Position numbers and translations under genes: made by a program. Below, piece by piece: positions 33,177-45,361 of a stretch of 64,000 nt of DNA. The stretch is from Kalmusia sp. IMI 367209 (Eukaryota; Ascomycota; Dothideomycetes; Pleosporales; Didymosphaeriaceae). Location of the stretch: assembly GCA_027946365.1 (NCBI GenBank), contig JAPEUQ010000009.1, positions 806,001-870,000 on the forward strand, read 5' to 3'. A model generated the notes under the pieces. That model saw only the letters and a list, made by a program, of their open reading frames with translations. It had not been told where the DNA came from and did no database searches. Every line of letters starts with the position of its first letter. Positions within the stretch are counted from its first letter, which is position 1.

Positions 33177-33992
33177 ATGGCACGAGGGAAGTTGATCGTC
33201 TTCGAGGGCCTGGACCGCGCGGGCAAGTCGACGCAATGTCAAATGCTAGTGGATGCGCTGCAGAAAGACGGTATAAAAGTACGGCTTACGAGGTTTCCTG
33301 GTACGTCATTGAAGGCTTACTTGACGTCCTATCATAATTTCCTTCTTTATGTGAAAAAGGAATGCATGTATCTCGTTGTTAGGTGATTGGACTAAGCGCA
33401 TACAGATCGGACGACGCCTATAGGCCAGATGATCAGCAGTTACTTGAGCGGTCAGAGCGAACAGGAAGACCATGTCATTCATTTGCTATTCTCCGCAAAT
33501 CGTTGGGAAGCAGCGTATGTCGATTCGAGCACCGTGAGCTGTCTTCTCTCCAACAGTCTACTTATATATTGCAGGTCATCCATTCAGGCCGATCTCGCTG
33601 CTGGTATCACCGTAATAATTGATCGCTATTACTACTCCGGCTGCGTATACAGCGCTGCAAAACAAGATCCTACTCTATCACTCGAATGGTGCCGTCATCC
33701 TGAAGTTGGCTTGCCGCGGCCTGATCTCGCGCTATTCCTTGATATCTCGGCTGAAGATGCGGCGAAGCGGGGCGGCTTCGGCACAGAGAAGTATGAGAAG
33801 CAGGAACTTCAAAATCGGGTCAGAAATTTGTTCAACGTGATGATGAAGAGCCAGGAAAAGGATGACTTTGTAAGGATCGATGCTGGGGAGAGTGTGGAGG
33901 AGGTACAGCGGAAGATTCGAGAGGAGGTTGGGAAGGCGATACAAAGGGTCGATGTTGGGGAGCTACCGCTTAGATTTGTACAGTCGTGGTAG
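33177..33992 (+). CDS. CDC8: Thymidylate kinase (dTMP kinase)
   Basis: Phosphorylates dTMP to dTDP for DNA synthesis. Exons 33177-33300, 33406-33514 and 33575-33992; phases fit, 216 aa, standard length. P-loop FEGLDRAGKSTQ, the substrate loop RFPDRTTPIGQMI (formed across the first splice), the LLFSANRWEAA helix, the DRY motif IIDRYYYSGCVYS and the LFLDIS strand are all present. The lid region RGGFGTEKYE follows. Convergent with slx1; the stop codons are 32 bp apart. Confidence 0.95.
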
Positions 33993-34024
33993 GACTATAG
34001 AATGGGGCTAGTTTCGCTCTCGGC

Positions 34025-35083
34025 TCAGGTTGAAGATATGATTTCGCCATCGTCCACGTCCTCGATCCATGTTTCGTCCAGATCCTCGTCATCTTCGCCC
34101 AGGTCCTGTGGGTCCGCAGTCTCAGACTCAGAAACACTGTCTGCCTTTCTTCTTCGCTTAGTCTTGAACATGGCTTCGATCTCCTTCTCACCACGCGTCC
34201 GCAGACTCAGCTCTTTCATCAGCGTTGTCCATTTTAATGATGTGTGGCAGCCTGGGCATGTACCTTCGATAGGTATCAACGCGTCTCGATTGCCTTCTTC
34301 TGCTAGAAAACGATTCGATAGGCAATGCATATGACATATGTTCTGACATGTTGCGACTGGACACACCAGTGCGATTGTGGCTGATACATTTAGGCTGTTG
34401 CTGCAGACGGCGCAAGAGCGCGCCTTCTGCTCCTGGAGCAAAGCCTTCGCTTTCTCGACGTGAGGTTTACAGTCCTCGTATGCAACAGATATGGTGCGTA
34501 GAATATCAGGTATCTGGAAAGCAGTTTCTCCTGCAGAAGGATCGGTTGCCAGCGCCGGAGGATCGGCTGGTGTGAGCTGTACCGTAATGCTCCTCCGCAA
34601 TCTCGGCGCCATCTTCGCTGTATGCCTCTCCCACGTCGCAAAAATATCCGGCGCGAAGAACCTTAGATGCAACGGCCACCGATTGAAGCTCCTAACCCCC
34701 AGTAGGTAGTGCAAGTTCTTGAGCCGGGCTTCCAACGACATGGGCGGCCGGCGCCTCCTGCTCGGCGAGCTTTTCTTTTTCTTCTGCAGCTCTTCGACCC
34801 TTGCGTCGCGCACATCCCTTTCGATGTGTCTCGTTGCGTGCGTGTTTTGCCATGCCCATTCAAACTGCAGCGCCGCGTATTTGGAGGGAAAGCCGGTGAC
34901 AATGCAGGTCATCTCCCAAGGCCTCTTCCCCTGCATCGATGTCCGCTTCGCGCCGCCCTTGCTCGAGCCATTGTGTTGGCCTAAACGACGCGCAGGATTT
35001 GGCGTGCTGCCGATGTAGTACGACTTGCGGTTCTTTGAGCGCAGGAGGTAGCAGCAATAGAAGGCTGGGATCGGCGTCTCCAT
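34025..35083 (-). CDS. SLX1: Structure-specific endonuclease subunit Slx1
   Basis: Catalytic subunit of Slx1-Slx4, which cleaves branched DNA such as Holliday junctions. Single exon, 352 aa. The GIY-YIG nuclease lies at residues 6-90: FYCCYLLRS replaces the GIY strand, followed by YYIGSTPNPARRLGQHNG, Arg in TSMQGKRPWEM and the catalytic Glu in ALQFEWAWQ. The C-terminal RING-like zinc finger has CAVCSN, CPVATCQNICHMHC and TCPGCHTSLKW. A very acidic Ser/Asp/Glu tail follows. Divergent from the kdm5 gene. Confidence 0.96.
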   Translation of the reverse strand: METPIPAFYCCYLLRSKNRKSYYIGSTPNPARRLGQHNGSSKGGAKRTSMQGKRPWEMTCIVTGFPSKYAALQFEWAWQNTHATRHIERDVRDARVEELQKKKKSSPSRRRRPPMSLEARLKNLHYLLGVRSFNRWPLHLRFFAPDIFATWERHTAKMAPRLRRSITVQLTPADPPALATDPSAGETAFQIPDILRTISVAYEDCKPHVEKAKALLQEQKARSCAVCSNSLNVSATIALVCPVATCQNICHMHCLSNRFLAEEGNRDALIPIEGTCPGCHTSLKWTTLMKELSLRTRGEKEIEAMFKTKRRRKADSVSESETADPQDLGEDDEDLDETWIEDVDDGEIISST

Positions 35084-36129
35084 GGCAGTCTTCTTTTATC
35101 GCTGAACGGATTAATAAACTGTTCGGCTGCGAGGCTGAGTCCGAGGCCAGCAAACAGAAGGATGTCGGAAGGGCTCTAGGGCTGAAGGGCGTGATTGGCC
35201 CAATGCTAGCGTCCGGCGAGTCGATCCCCGATACGGCACACCCTTGCACGTCGACTGCATGCTCAGAATATTGGCGCACCCGCCCTCTGATATTGAGGTA
35301 CAGGAAATACGCGGGCCGTGAGCGTCTCGATACGGCTGGCCATGTGTCATGTCTACAGCGGCCGTGGCCCCTGCCTCCTTCCATGCGTATCAGACTATGG
35401 ACAACACTCGCCACGAAGAATGTTTGCATGTGAGGCCGACCTATCTAATCAAGTGGTTTGTGATTCGTACGGCGTGGGCGCCATGCATCGCCGAGTGTTG
35501 AGCAGGGGACAAGTGTCTCTACCGCGGTGAAGCAAGGCAGCCAAGAGCAACTTGATGACCACCACATGCGACGGACGTCTTGATATTCCGTCGCCGCAGT
35601 GCCATATATACACTGCGATGCCTTTGTCGATTGGACACATGTGCATACCAAATACACGTTATCAGCAAGCAGCCATGTCAGCTCGGCACGATCGGTGAAT
35701 CTTTCCTGGCTCTTCTTTGTCGGCGGAGGATGCTTTTGGCGGGTTGGGGTTGGCTTAGCGTCAACCACTATGCGTCGGTCGGTCGTGCATCCGCTCCCCA
35801 TCAGTTCTTTCACTCTCCCAACGACGTCCCCAGGACCACATATACGCTGCCGCCCGCAACGTCGACCCGTCCGATGCGAGTGCGCGCAGCATCAGGAATA
35901 GTCCGCTCGCTCGTTTTGCATGCAGCCGGCTAGCATTCGCCCACTATCCGTCCCTGGCAGCCGTTCTGCCGCCGCATCCCCACGTCTTATACCTGCCATA
36001 GGCACCCGTCTCTGGTCTCCACGCCCAGACTTCACCCAAAAGCGACACTGCAGCAATCACGCATCCGCCATCATTACAATTCTGTGATCAGTGCCGGAAG
36101 AGGGCAGCGCTGGGTGCAGCAGCGGAGGG
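35084..36129. other. Divergent promoter of slx1 and kdm5
   Basis: 1.05 kb with several overlapping short frames on both strands but none with a domain. Pyrimidine-rich runs before 36130 fit a leader for the demethylase gene. Confidence 0.45.
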
Positions 36130-39100
36130 ATGGTCGATCTCATACCCCCAGGCGGCCCGCCGACGGGCGCCACCATGACCACCTTTCGAGTTGCAGGAGC
36201 AAACGGAGCGCCTGCCGCACCCAAGACGAGAATGGGAGGCATGCCGCTCCCTACAATGAGCGGTGCACCACCCGTCGGCGCAAATGGCATACCTCTCAGC
36301 GCTCGCAAAGCCCTGGCGTTGGATCTTGCGACAGTTGAGCGCAGAGGCCTGGGCCCGCCGAACGTGCCGCCGCCGAAGCCTAATCGCATGTTCGGCCTGC
36401 AGGAGGCGCTCACCTTCAGACCCACCGCCGAGGAGTTCAAAGACCCTTTGCAATATATCGCGTCGATACGTGAGGAGGCACAGCAATACGGCATCGCCAA
36501 GATCGTCCCGCCAGACTCGTGGAACCCGCCATTCGCCATCGACACGGAGCGCTTCCACTTCCGCACCCGCCGTCAAGAGCTGAACTCAGTAGAAGGAGGC
36601 ACGCGCGCGAACCTGAACTATTTGGACCAATTGGCCAAATTTCACAAGCAGCATGGCAACAGCCTTACACGCTTTCCTAGCGTGGACAAGAGGCCACTGG
36701 ATCTCTACAAGCTCAAGAAGGCCGTCGAAACAAGAGGCGGTTTTGAGCGCGTCTGCAAGCAGAAGAAGTGGGCAGAAATTGGACGCGATCTCGGTTACAG
36801 CGGAAAGATAATGTCTTCCCTCTCTACATCCTTGAAGAATTCGTACCAGAAATGGCTCCATCCCTATGAAGAGTATCTGAGAGTCGTCAAACCTGGCGTG
36901 CAGCAGATGCTAGAGCACGAGAACGGAGGCCCTTATACCCCTTCGCCAGCACCGTCGCCAATGAAGAAGTCGGCGCATGGCACCCCGAATGGCAACGCTG
37001 TCGACTCTCCCGCCATGAGGGCGACTGTTGCACTCAATGCCTCCATGCACACCGAGGCTGCACCAACACCACCTCCCGCAGAGTTGCCACGGCCCGCCAT
37101 GTCTTCGGGGTTCACTGCCGTCAATGCGGGAGGCTTCACGGCCGTGAATTTGCAACCCTCGCAGCCCCGCGCAGCAGCAGCAACGCCAAATGGTTATGGT
37201 CCCATCAACACGCCGAACGGCTACGCCCACAGCAATGGCGACTCGCGCACGTCCACGCCCTTGAGGAACGGCAGCCCTATGCTGTCAGCACACAATACAC
37301 CGGATTTGCGGGCGTCAGCTGTTGGTCTGACTCCGCTTTCGAACGGACAGGCATTTCCTCATCTTAAGCGAACGCTGTCCCAGGACACTGAGGGTGGCAT
37401 GACTGACGAGGCGGATGCGGCAAATGGCCGACGAAGTAAACGTCTGAAGAAAGGTAAGCGCATCCGTTGTATGCAGAGAGCTGCAGCCTCCGCCTGTTTT
37501 CGGAGCAGGGTTGTGCGGTGGCGCGATCCTGGTTGGATCTCGGCGCGGCTGATCGGTCGCTGTATCTCTCATTGGCGAAGAATCCCGGCTAACAGCAGCA
37601 CTTGCAGATGCGGCGCCAACCGTGGCAGGCTCTCACATGACCCAGCCTCGCCAATCGACACCAAGTGGGCGATCGTTACACCCGCGAGTTCGTGCACCCG
37701 ACGAGCGTCCTGGAGATGTGAGTGTCTTTTCCTCTCATGCCTTTGTCCAACCGCAATTCTCATCCACTGAGCAGCGATGCGAGACGTGTGGCACCGACAA
37801 CGATCCCACCAACATTCTACTATGCGATAGTTGCGATTCCGGCTACCATGGCTACTGTCTCGATCCGCCCATCAAGGGCATCCCCGAATACGACTGGCAT
37901 TGCCCCAAATGCTTGGTCGGCACGGGTGAGTTCGGCTTCGAGGAAGGAGGTACCTATTCCCTCCGGCAGTTCCAGGAGCGGGCGCACAACTTTAAACAAG
38001 GCCATTTTGCGAACAAGATGCCTTTCGATCCCGTCACAAATACTGCCAAACCCGTGAGTGAGGATGATATCGAGCACGAGTTTTGGCGACTTGTGGAGAG
38101 CATCACAGAGACTGTCGAGGTAGAGTACGGCGCAGATGTGCACTCCACAACGCATGGAAGTGGATTTCCTACAATCGAGCGCAACCCCCGCGATCCGTAT
38201 GCCACCGATCCGTGGAACCTGAACATCATGCCTTACAATTCAGAGTCGCTGTTCCGTCATATCAAGTCCGACATATCGGGCATGACCGTGCCTTGGTTAT
38301 ACGTCGGCATGGTATTCTCGACCTTCTGTTGGCACAACGAGGACCACTTCACCTATTCAGCTAATTATCAGCACTTCGGCGCGACAAAGACCTGGTACGG
38401 TATTCCCGCTGAAGACACCGAGAAATTCGAGCAAGCTATGCGCGATGCAGTGCCGGAGCTTTTTGAGTCTCAGCCCGACCTGTTGTTCCAATTAGTCACG
38501 CTCCTCACTCCGGATCAGCTCAAGAAGGCCGGTGTGAGGGTATTTGCACTCGATCAGCGTGCTGGAGAATTCGTTATTACCTTTCCCCAAGCCTATCACG
38601 CGGGCTTCAATCATGGATTCAACTTCAACGAGGCTGTCAACTTTGCTCCCTCTGACTGGGAACCCTTCGGTGAGCTTGGCGTACAACGTCTCCAGGATTA
38701 CCGTAGACAGCCATGCTTTTCGCATGACGAGCTACTCCTCGCTGCGGCCTCCCGAAAGGACATAACCATCAAGACAGCTAAATGGCTAGCGCCGGCATTA
38801 GAGCGGATGCGCGATCACGAAACCCAGGTTCGGGCAGAATTTGCTGAAAAACACAAAGTTTTTCATGGACAGGTGTGCAAACTCGACGGGACCGGCGAAG
38901 GTGACGGGCAATGCGACATTGGTCTTGACATTGACGACACCGATATGCATGAAGACGAGCTCATTTGCAGTTTCTGTAAGGCTTACGGATATCTCTCACG
39001 CTACTACTGCTCGAACTCAAAGAAGATCCTGTGCTTGCGTCATGCAGGCTGGTTCGAATGCTGCCCTGGAAGCTTGGAAGGCGAACGATATCTGGGTGCT

Positions 39101-41389
39101 CGAGGCGAACACGTCCTAATTTACCGCATGGCCGACGATGCTCTTGCATCTACTGTGCAGAAGGTCGTTGACAAAGCAGGCACGCCAGAAGCATGGGAAG
39201 CCAAGCTGGACACTCTCCTCGATGATGGTCCCAAGCCTCAACTCAAAGCTCTGCGCACGCTTCTCAATGAGGGAGAAAAAATCGATTGGGAGCTAAATGG
39301 CCTTGCCGACCTGAAAGAGTTTGTCGAAAAATGCTCAGAGGTGGCTGAGGAGGCGTTGGGTTACACTACGCGAAAGCAGCAGGCTCGACGCAAAAACGAG
39401 GGGCGTGGCCGAGGACGTGGCAAAGCAGCCGTAGCTGAAATCGACGAAAAAGAGCGCGAGTACCGCAACATCGACAGTATTCAAAAGTTGCTCGGTACGG
39501 CGAACAATCTATGCTTCGACAGCCCTGAAATCACAGCATTACGTGAACGTTTCGACAGCATTGCAGAGTTCCAGGAGAAAGCTCGTGCAGCACTGCGTGA
39601 TAGGCCCGCGCAACAGAGCATTGCCAGGTTGGACGAGCTTCTCGAGGAAGGCAAAAGCTTCAACGTTGACCTACCTGAACTAGACTCCCTAGAGAAAGTG
39701 GTTGCACAGCTCAAGTGGCTAACGACTGTCGACGATTGCAAATTGAAGGCACCGACGCTCAAAGAGGTCGGTGTGCTCATCGAGCAGGGCATCGAGCTTG
39801 GGATACCTGAGAATCACCCTGAAGTACATCATCTTCAGGAGAAAAAGATTCAAGGCGAACTTTGGGAGGCAAAAGCAAAGGAGCTCATGTCTGTGGAGAA
39901 CGTTCACTACCAACAGCTTGACGCTCTCTCCAAGCAGGCGACGGCTATTCCCGTTGTACCGGAGACCCTTGCCGCTGTTGACGCTATTTTGAAGAAACAG
40001 CGCGATGCTCAGGAGCTAATTCTCTCTTTATACGAACGAAGCAAAAACCCCGACTTCCGCCAGCGACCGAAATATATGGAGGTGCGGAACGCAGTGGAAG
40101 CGCTTAGCGCGCTCAATAGCAAGCCCACCGGCACCATCGATCTAGAGAGGGAGCAAAAGCGACACGAGGACTGGATGCGACGTGGTAAGAAACTTTTTGG
40201 TAAAGCCAACGCCCCGTTGCACATTCTGCACGCCCACATGAAGCAAGTCGATGAGCGGAATACGTCCTGCTTTGATTTGTCCGATCAGCCTCGTATGCCA
40301 GTAGAGCCTTCCTCGCGGGCGAACACGCCTGACGAGGACGATGAGAACGTAGACGGATCCGGATCGAGTCGCGATGTCTTTTGCATATGCCGTAAGCCTG
40401 AGGCTGGGATCATGATTGAGTGTGATCTTTGTCATGAATGGTAAGTCACAATGCCATCCATTAGATTTGAGGTTACTAACTCCAGCAGGTATCACAGCAA
40501 ATGTCTAAAGATTGCTAGAGGCAAACTCAAGGAGGAAGACAAGTATACTTGTCCCATCTGCGATTATCGCGTCAAGATCCCTCGAGATGCTACCAGGCCC
40601 AAGCTAGAAGACTTACAACTGTGGCAAGACGAGATCCTAGCTCTCCCCTTCCAGCCTGAAGAGGAAGACACTCTCGAATCAATCATCGATCACGGCACGA
40701 AGTTCCGAGAATATGTCGCCCAATACATCAACCCCGTCATGTCCAGTCCGGAAGAGCTTACCACCCAACGTTTCTATCTCCGGAAGTTGGAGGGTGCGGA
40801 GATTCTTCTCGCCGATGAGATCAACTTCTTCCGCCAAGAGTTACACAAATGGGCTCCAGTTGCTCCTACGCCTCCCCCAATTCTTAGTGTTTCACTTTCG
40901 ACGCGTAAGCCACGACCGACCAAACAGCAAAAGGCAATGGCGCAGCTTGGCATCACGAATCCTGATGATTTGCCTCCACACTTGAGGCCGAAGACTCAAC
41001 TCTTCAAGCAACGCAAGTCGCTAGATCCTACTCAACCAAGCCTCCAGCCTGCTCCAGAGCAATCGCATACCCCGCCTGGGGAGCCCCCGACCACACGGCG
41101 CAGTTTCGGGGAGAACGACTACTTTAACTCCAATACAACCACTACCGGTTATAACCATTCCCCAACCTTTGCGACTGCGGCTCCTCTGAATTTCGGCTCG
41201 TCGATTGCGCCCATCGATCCCGGGCTTTTCGAGAGCAGCGGTGCGGGCCCTGTAAGTCCCATGCAAGACGTATTCAAGAGCTCTGGTGGTGGCGGCGGCC
41301 AAGAGATGTTTGGCGAAATGATGGAGACCGGTGGCGGGCAAGCAGAAGAGGCACTCGCGGTCACAGAAAGCAACAGCTACATGGACTAG
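36130..41389 (+). CDS. KDM5/JARID1-type histone H3K4 demethylase
   Basis: Removes methyl groups from H3K4; the Aspergillus orthologue is KdmB. Exons 36130-37453, 37608-37717, 37775-40440 and 40489-41389; 1,666 aa. Domains in order: JmjN (FRPTAEEFKDPLQYIASI), ARID (LDQLAKFHKQHGNSL to SYQKWLHPYEEYL), PHD1 (CETCGTDNDPTNILLCDSC), JmjC with iron ligands in CWHNEDHF and HAGFNHGFN and cosubstrate Lys in ATKTWYG, C5HC2 zinc finger (CSFCKAYGYLSRYYC), PLU-1-like helices, and PHD2 (CICRKPEAGIMIECDLCHEW, split by the last intron). The second intron (37718-37774, 57 nt) is open in frame; I call it spliced because it has GTGAGT and GAGCAG and interrupts the lead-in to PHD1. The first in-frame ATG is 36130; an upstream stop excludes an earlier start without splicing. 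Confidence 0.95.
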
Positions 41390-42103
41390 GATCCTATGTG
41401 ACGATCTCCTCCCGTGCGATACTAGACGGAGCGAGCCAAACCATACATTTCCAATACGCTGGATCAGCTCCAACGCTCTATTTATATTCGACAACACATT
41501 ACGGAGTCAACTTTGGCCATTTATACAGTTTTATTTACCATTGCATTCAAAGCTGGCGTTGACGGCATTCGAAAGACCGGTATCGGTTCAGATACCCCAA
41601 AATAATGACCCGAGACGATGTCAAGTCTCATTCTCTATGGGCAGCAAATGCTGCCATGTATACCACAACTTCTCTGTACTCGAGTGCTTCGGCTAGGCCT
41701 TTGTTCTTTTCTTTCGCTTCTTTCAAAGAGATAGCCTTGTCACTGCCTGCTTCGGTGGTAAGAGTGCTGGTATTCTGGTTTGCCCTGTATTTTAGCATAC
41801 TTCACGGTAACTACCTAGGAGTTTAAGAAATGGAGTAGCAGCTACGAGATGTTGTAAAGAGCATCTTCACGAGATACAGAGATGGATATTAGGTTTTCGG
41901 ATTCTCAATAATCAGCAAATCAATAAATAGTGCATGTTCTAAGCTGCCTGTGCCTTTGCCCTCATAATTGTGTGCATGCACCCAACGCAACAAAGCGGCG
42001 GGCGTTGTGGGGAAGTCGCGCTTGGTCGGGGCGCGGCTTGGCGCGCCATCTTTTTTCGAACTTCTAAGCTTCGCCAACGTGAATGATCGGACGACAATTC
42101 ACA
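41390..42103. other. Intergenic, no gene seen
   Basis: 3' flank of kdm5 and promoter of oxa1. Short frames only. Confidence 0.45.
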
Positions 42104-43930
42104 ATGCTTCCTAGTAGAGGGTTGCCGCCCCGGCAATTGGCCTCGCTGGCTTCTCGCCAGTCATCTATTCTCCGTTCCGGAACATCGAGAAAGGTGCGAA
42201 CTGATCTATGCCTCTCCAACACACGTTCCATCAGCGCATGTGCAACCAGGAGCGACTTTCCGTCATCGTTCCCACATTGCTTGGGGGAGGCATGCACAGT
42301 AACTTGATAGCGGCTAATCAGTTATTCTACAGTTCTCTTCAGTTCCTAGAAAGATAGCTTTCCCCACACCGTTATGTCGAACGAGCTCTCTCCGATCCAC
42401 CAGCTGGCGCGCCGGTGCAACCTCGAAGCCGAACGTTGTTCTTTCCTCTTCCACAGTCCGATATGCGTCCTGGTATACGCCATGGACATGGGGCCGCTCC
42501 AGCACGCCCTCTGAGCTTGCCTCTGACCACACGACTGTCCCCGAACCCGTCGTCACGACAGCTACGCCAGAACTCCAGCCTGCAGGGGTTGACCAACCTG
42601 CTGCGACCGCGAATACCGCCCAGAATGTCGAGGCCAAGTCAGTCGAGGAGCTACTCAGCCTTGATCCAACAGCATCTGTAGATTCAAACGCGTTCGTTGA
42701 CCCCATCACGCCTATCACATACTGGGGAAACCTGAAAGACTTGGGCCTTGACTACGGATGGGGTCCGTCGGCTTTCTTCGAGAGCCTGGTCGAGTTGACA
42801 TACATCAATACTGAACTTGGCTGGGCAGGCGCAATCTTAGCTTCGGCCCTCATACTGCGGACCGGACTGTTTTTTATGTTCCAAAGGCCAGGATCGGATG
42901 CAATGGCAAAGACGGCGGCCCTGAGGCCCGCCCTACAACCTATGATGGATGAACTGGAGCAAGCGAAGAGGATGGGTGATGATGACAGGGTGCAGGCGCT
43001 GAAGCTGAAGCAGCAGGGGATAATGAAAGAGTTCGGCGGGCCCATGGGGAAAAGCTTAGGCGCAGGTGTCGCTCAGGCTGTCTTTGGATTCGGAGCTTTC
43101 AGATCTCTGCGCGGTATGAGCACGTTACCCGTCCCGGGGATGTCAACGGAGGGGTTGGCATGGTTTACGGATCTAACGGTGCATGATCCTTACTACGTTC
43201 TTCCCTTGGTTACGGGAGGCATCATGTACAGCATCATGCGGGTAGGTCTTCTATCCCAACACAAATCCAAGGCACATCGCTGACATTAACCGTGCAGATG
43301 GGTGGCGAAACGGGTCTAGCGACAGAAGCTTCAACGACCAGCCTACAGAAGAACGCCCAAGTCGTGCTGCCTATCCTCATGACAGCCGTCACTGCATTCC
43401 AACCCGCTGCGCTCCAACTTTACTTCTTCTGTTCCGCTACTACGGGAGGCATAACGGCCTATGCCCTCCGCCAACCAGCCTTCCGCCGGTTCATCGGTAT
43501 TCGACCCCTTCCCACTCCCGAGTCGAACAAACTCTACTCCAAAGCCGTCAGAGGCGAGATTCCGCTTTCGGCGCTGAAAGGCCCCGATGGGAAAGTCCGG
43601 TACCAGGCCCCTACCACGAGGAGCGCGTCGACCTCGAGCAGGACACTCTCCAGCGGCATCAATCTCAAACGCGGCGCTACACTACCACCGCATATACAAC
43701 AAGAGGCTAAGGAGGAAACTACGTCTCAGATGCCCGAGGGCTCGGTGGGCAAGAAATGGGAATGGGTCAAGGATAATTACAGGCCCAAGAAGCTCGGGGA
43801 AAAGATGGGGAAAATGGTGGACCAGAGGGACCCGGAAGTGAAGAGAAAACAGGAGAAGAGAGCGGAGCAGAAGAGGGCAGCGGAGAGATATGAGGAGGAG
43901 AGGAAAAGGAGATTTGATAGTGGGAGGTAG
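42104..43930 (+). CDS. OXA1: Mitochondrial inner-membrane insertase Oxa1
   Basis: Inserts mitochondrially made and matrix-sorted proteins into the inner membrane. The main exon runs 42333-43241 and the last 43298-43930 (intron 43242-43297, phase 0). The first exon begins at 42104 (MLPSRGLPPRQLASLASR), an Arg-rich presequence. Its donor is most likely GTGCGA at 42194, giving a 139 nt phase-0 intron; the alternative donor at 42299 would leave a 34 nt intron. The 60KD_IMP/Oxa1 core shows helices at LGWAGAILASALILRTGLFF, FGFGAFRSLRGM, YYVLPLVTGGIMYSIMR and VLPILMTAVTAFQPAALQLYF, with the charged DELEQAKRMGDDDRVQ loop between the first two. The C-terminus is a long basic coiled coil (KRKQEKRAEQKRAAERYEEE), as needed for ribosome docking. 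Confidence 0.9.
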
Positions 43931-44319
43931 ATGAGTCGAGACGAGGCGTGTATGATAGTCCTGGGATTTGAGCTCTTGTGTTAGTAGATGAGTTGGTGAG
44001 CATATGGGTTGGTTGGTCAGGGGGCTTCCGACCGCATTGTAGACATAGGGTCTTCATTTGTATTATATCATATCAATCACTGCATATACTGGTGGGGCTT
44101 GTATGCTTCGGAGGTCAGGTAAATTGAGTCCTTTGAAAAGGCTTCCTTGCTTGAAACGCCACGCGCATTGTTGGATATGCGCGTTCTATGTACAGTTACA
44201 GATGCTTCAAAATTTGTTTCAAGACAGATGCTTTTGGCCCTTTTGTTCTGTCTTAGAAAGACAGTTGCGCTCCCGATGAGGGTATTGCAACCCCTCTAGA
44301 TTACTGTGACAGATGTCAA
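43931..44319. other. Intergenic between convergent oxa1 and tom13
   Basis: 3' flanks of both genes; no gene seen. Confidence 0.45.
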
Positions 44320-44779
44320 CTATTCCATCGACGTGTACGCGTCCAACTCCTCGCCATTCCTCCGTCTCCGCTCCACGGGGTCGGCGCGCATTTCTACGCC
44401 AGGACCTACGCGCCGGGCGTCGGACCTATGCGTGGGGAAAATCTACGACACAGATCAGCATCGCTATATTTCATATCTTTGCAGATTGATATCAACATAC
44501 CTTCGTACCCGACCACCCCAACCGGAACGCAACTTCGTTGGCGACTAGTTCGCCGAAACCGAGCATGAGGCCGTTGACGAAGGGGAGGAGCAGGTTGATT
44601 GCGGCACCGCGTATTAGGCCCCAGAGCGTGGGGGGCTTATAGAGGATGAGCGGGGAGGAGTCGGAGGAGGGGGGCGAGGGAGAGAGCTCGTGGTTTGCGT
44701 CGTAGTTTTCGCTGTCAGAGGGGATAGTTATGCCGGATGAGGAGAGGTTGTGGGGTTGCGGGGAAGGGAAGGAAGCCAT
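44320..44779 (-). CDS. MIM1: Mitochondrial outer-membrane protein Tom13/Mim1
   Basis: Needed for insertion of alpha-helical proteins and TOM assembly in the outer mitochondrial membrane. Exons 44501-44779 and 44320-44442, 133 aa. The diagnostic single membrane segment is LWGLIRGAAINLLLPFVNG followed by LMLGFGELVANEVAFRLGW. The intron splits the protein after GTK, and the second exon reads IFPTHRS...RVGPGVEMRADPVERRRR and ends AYTSME. The N-terminal half is Ser/Pro-rich and disordered. Divergent from shp1, 582 bp between starts. Confidence 0.92.
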
Positions 44780-45361
44780 TGTGTGGAGGGTGGTCGGTGT
44801 GGATCAATGCCCGCGGTGGGCGGTTGGGGAGGTGTGCGATGAGTAGTGCGTGGTAAGGTTTTGTAGAGGTGAGATGTAGCTTTTGGTGCGGAGGTTCGAG
44901 TCGAGATGGGAGGGGGAGCAGAGCAGTGGGTAGGAGGTGTGTGAGGCTCTAGAGGAAGAGTAGAGGCGATGGGGATGGGCCGGAGGTTGGAGGTTAGGGC
45001 CTGGGTAGATGAGGCTCTGGGAATTCTAGAGCCGCGATCGCGCCAAGAGATATCGGAGCTTTTGGCGTCGCGAATGTCTGTGGACGGACCCCCGCCGTGC
45101 GTCACGCTGGGCTGGGATCGTAGGCCAAGTTACCTCAGGATATACAATACATAAAAGCAGTCTCCGAGGCAGCTATCTCTCTCGCCGTGCTGCAAGTGAA
45201 TGTCAGCAAGCCAATTAGCGTGACCGCAACGGCAGCGACGTCAGACTGCCGCCTCTGAGCTTCAAAACATTGACCCCACCACTACCACCGAGCTCAACCA
45301 GCTCAACATCCGCCACCCTCTCTCTGTCGCCGCCTAGCAGTTAGAGATCTAGATCATCGAG
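44780..45361. promoter_or_regulatory. Divergent promoter of tom13 and shp1
   Basis: Pyrimidine/purine-asymmetric DNA between two head-to-head genes; the leader of shp1 is CT-rich (CACCCTCTCTCTGTCGC). Frames on the minus strand are Pro/Thr-rich and not convincing. Confidence 0.5.

Noticed and set aside
34719..35433. Several long frames overlapping slx1 and its promoter
   Set aside because: They are antisense shadows of the GIY-YIG coding sequence or GC-rich chance frames; none has domain content.
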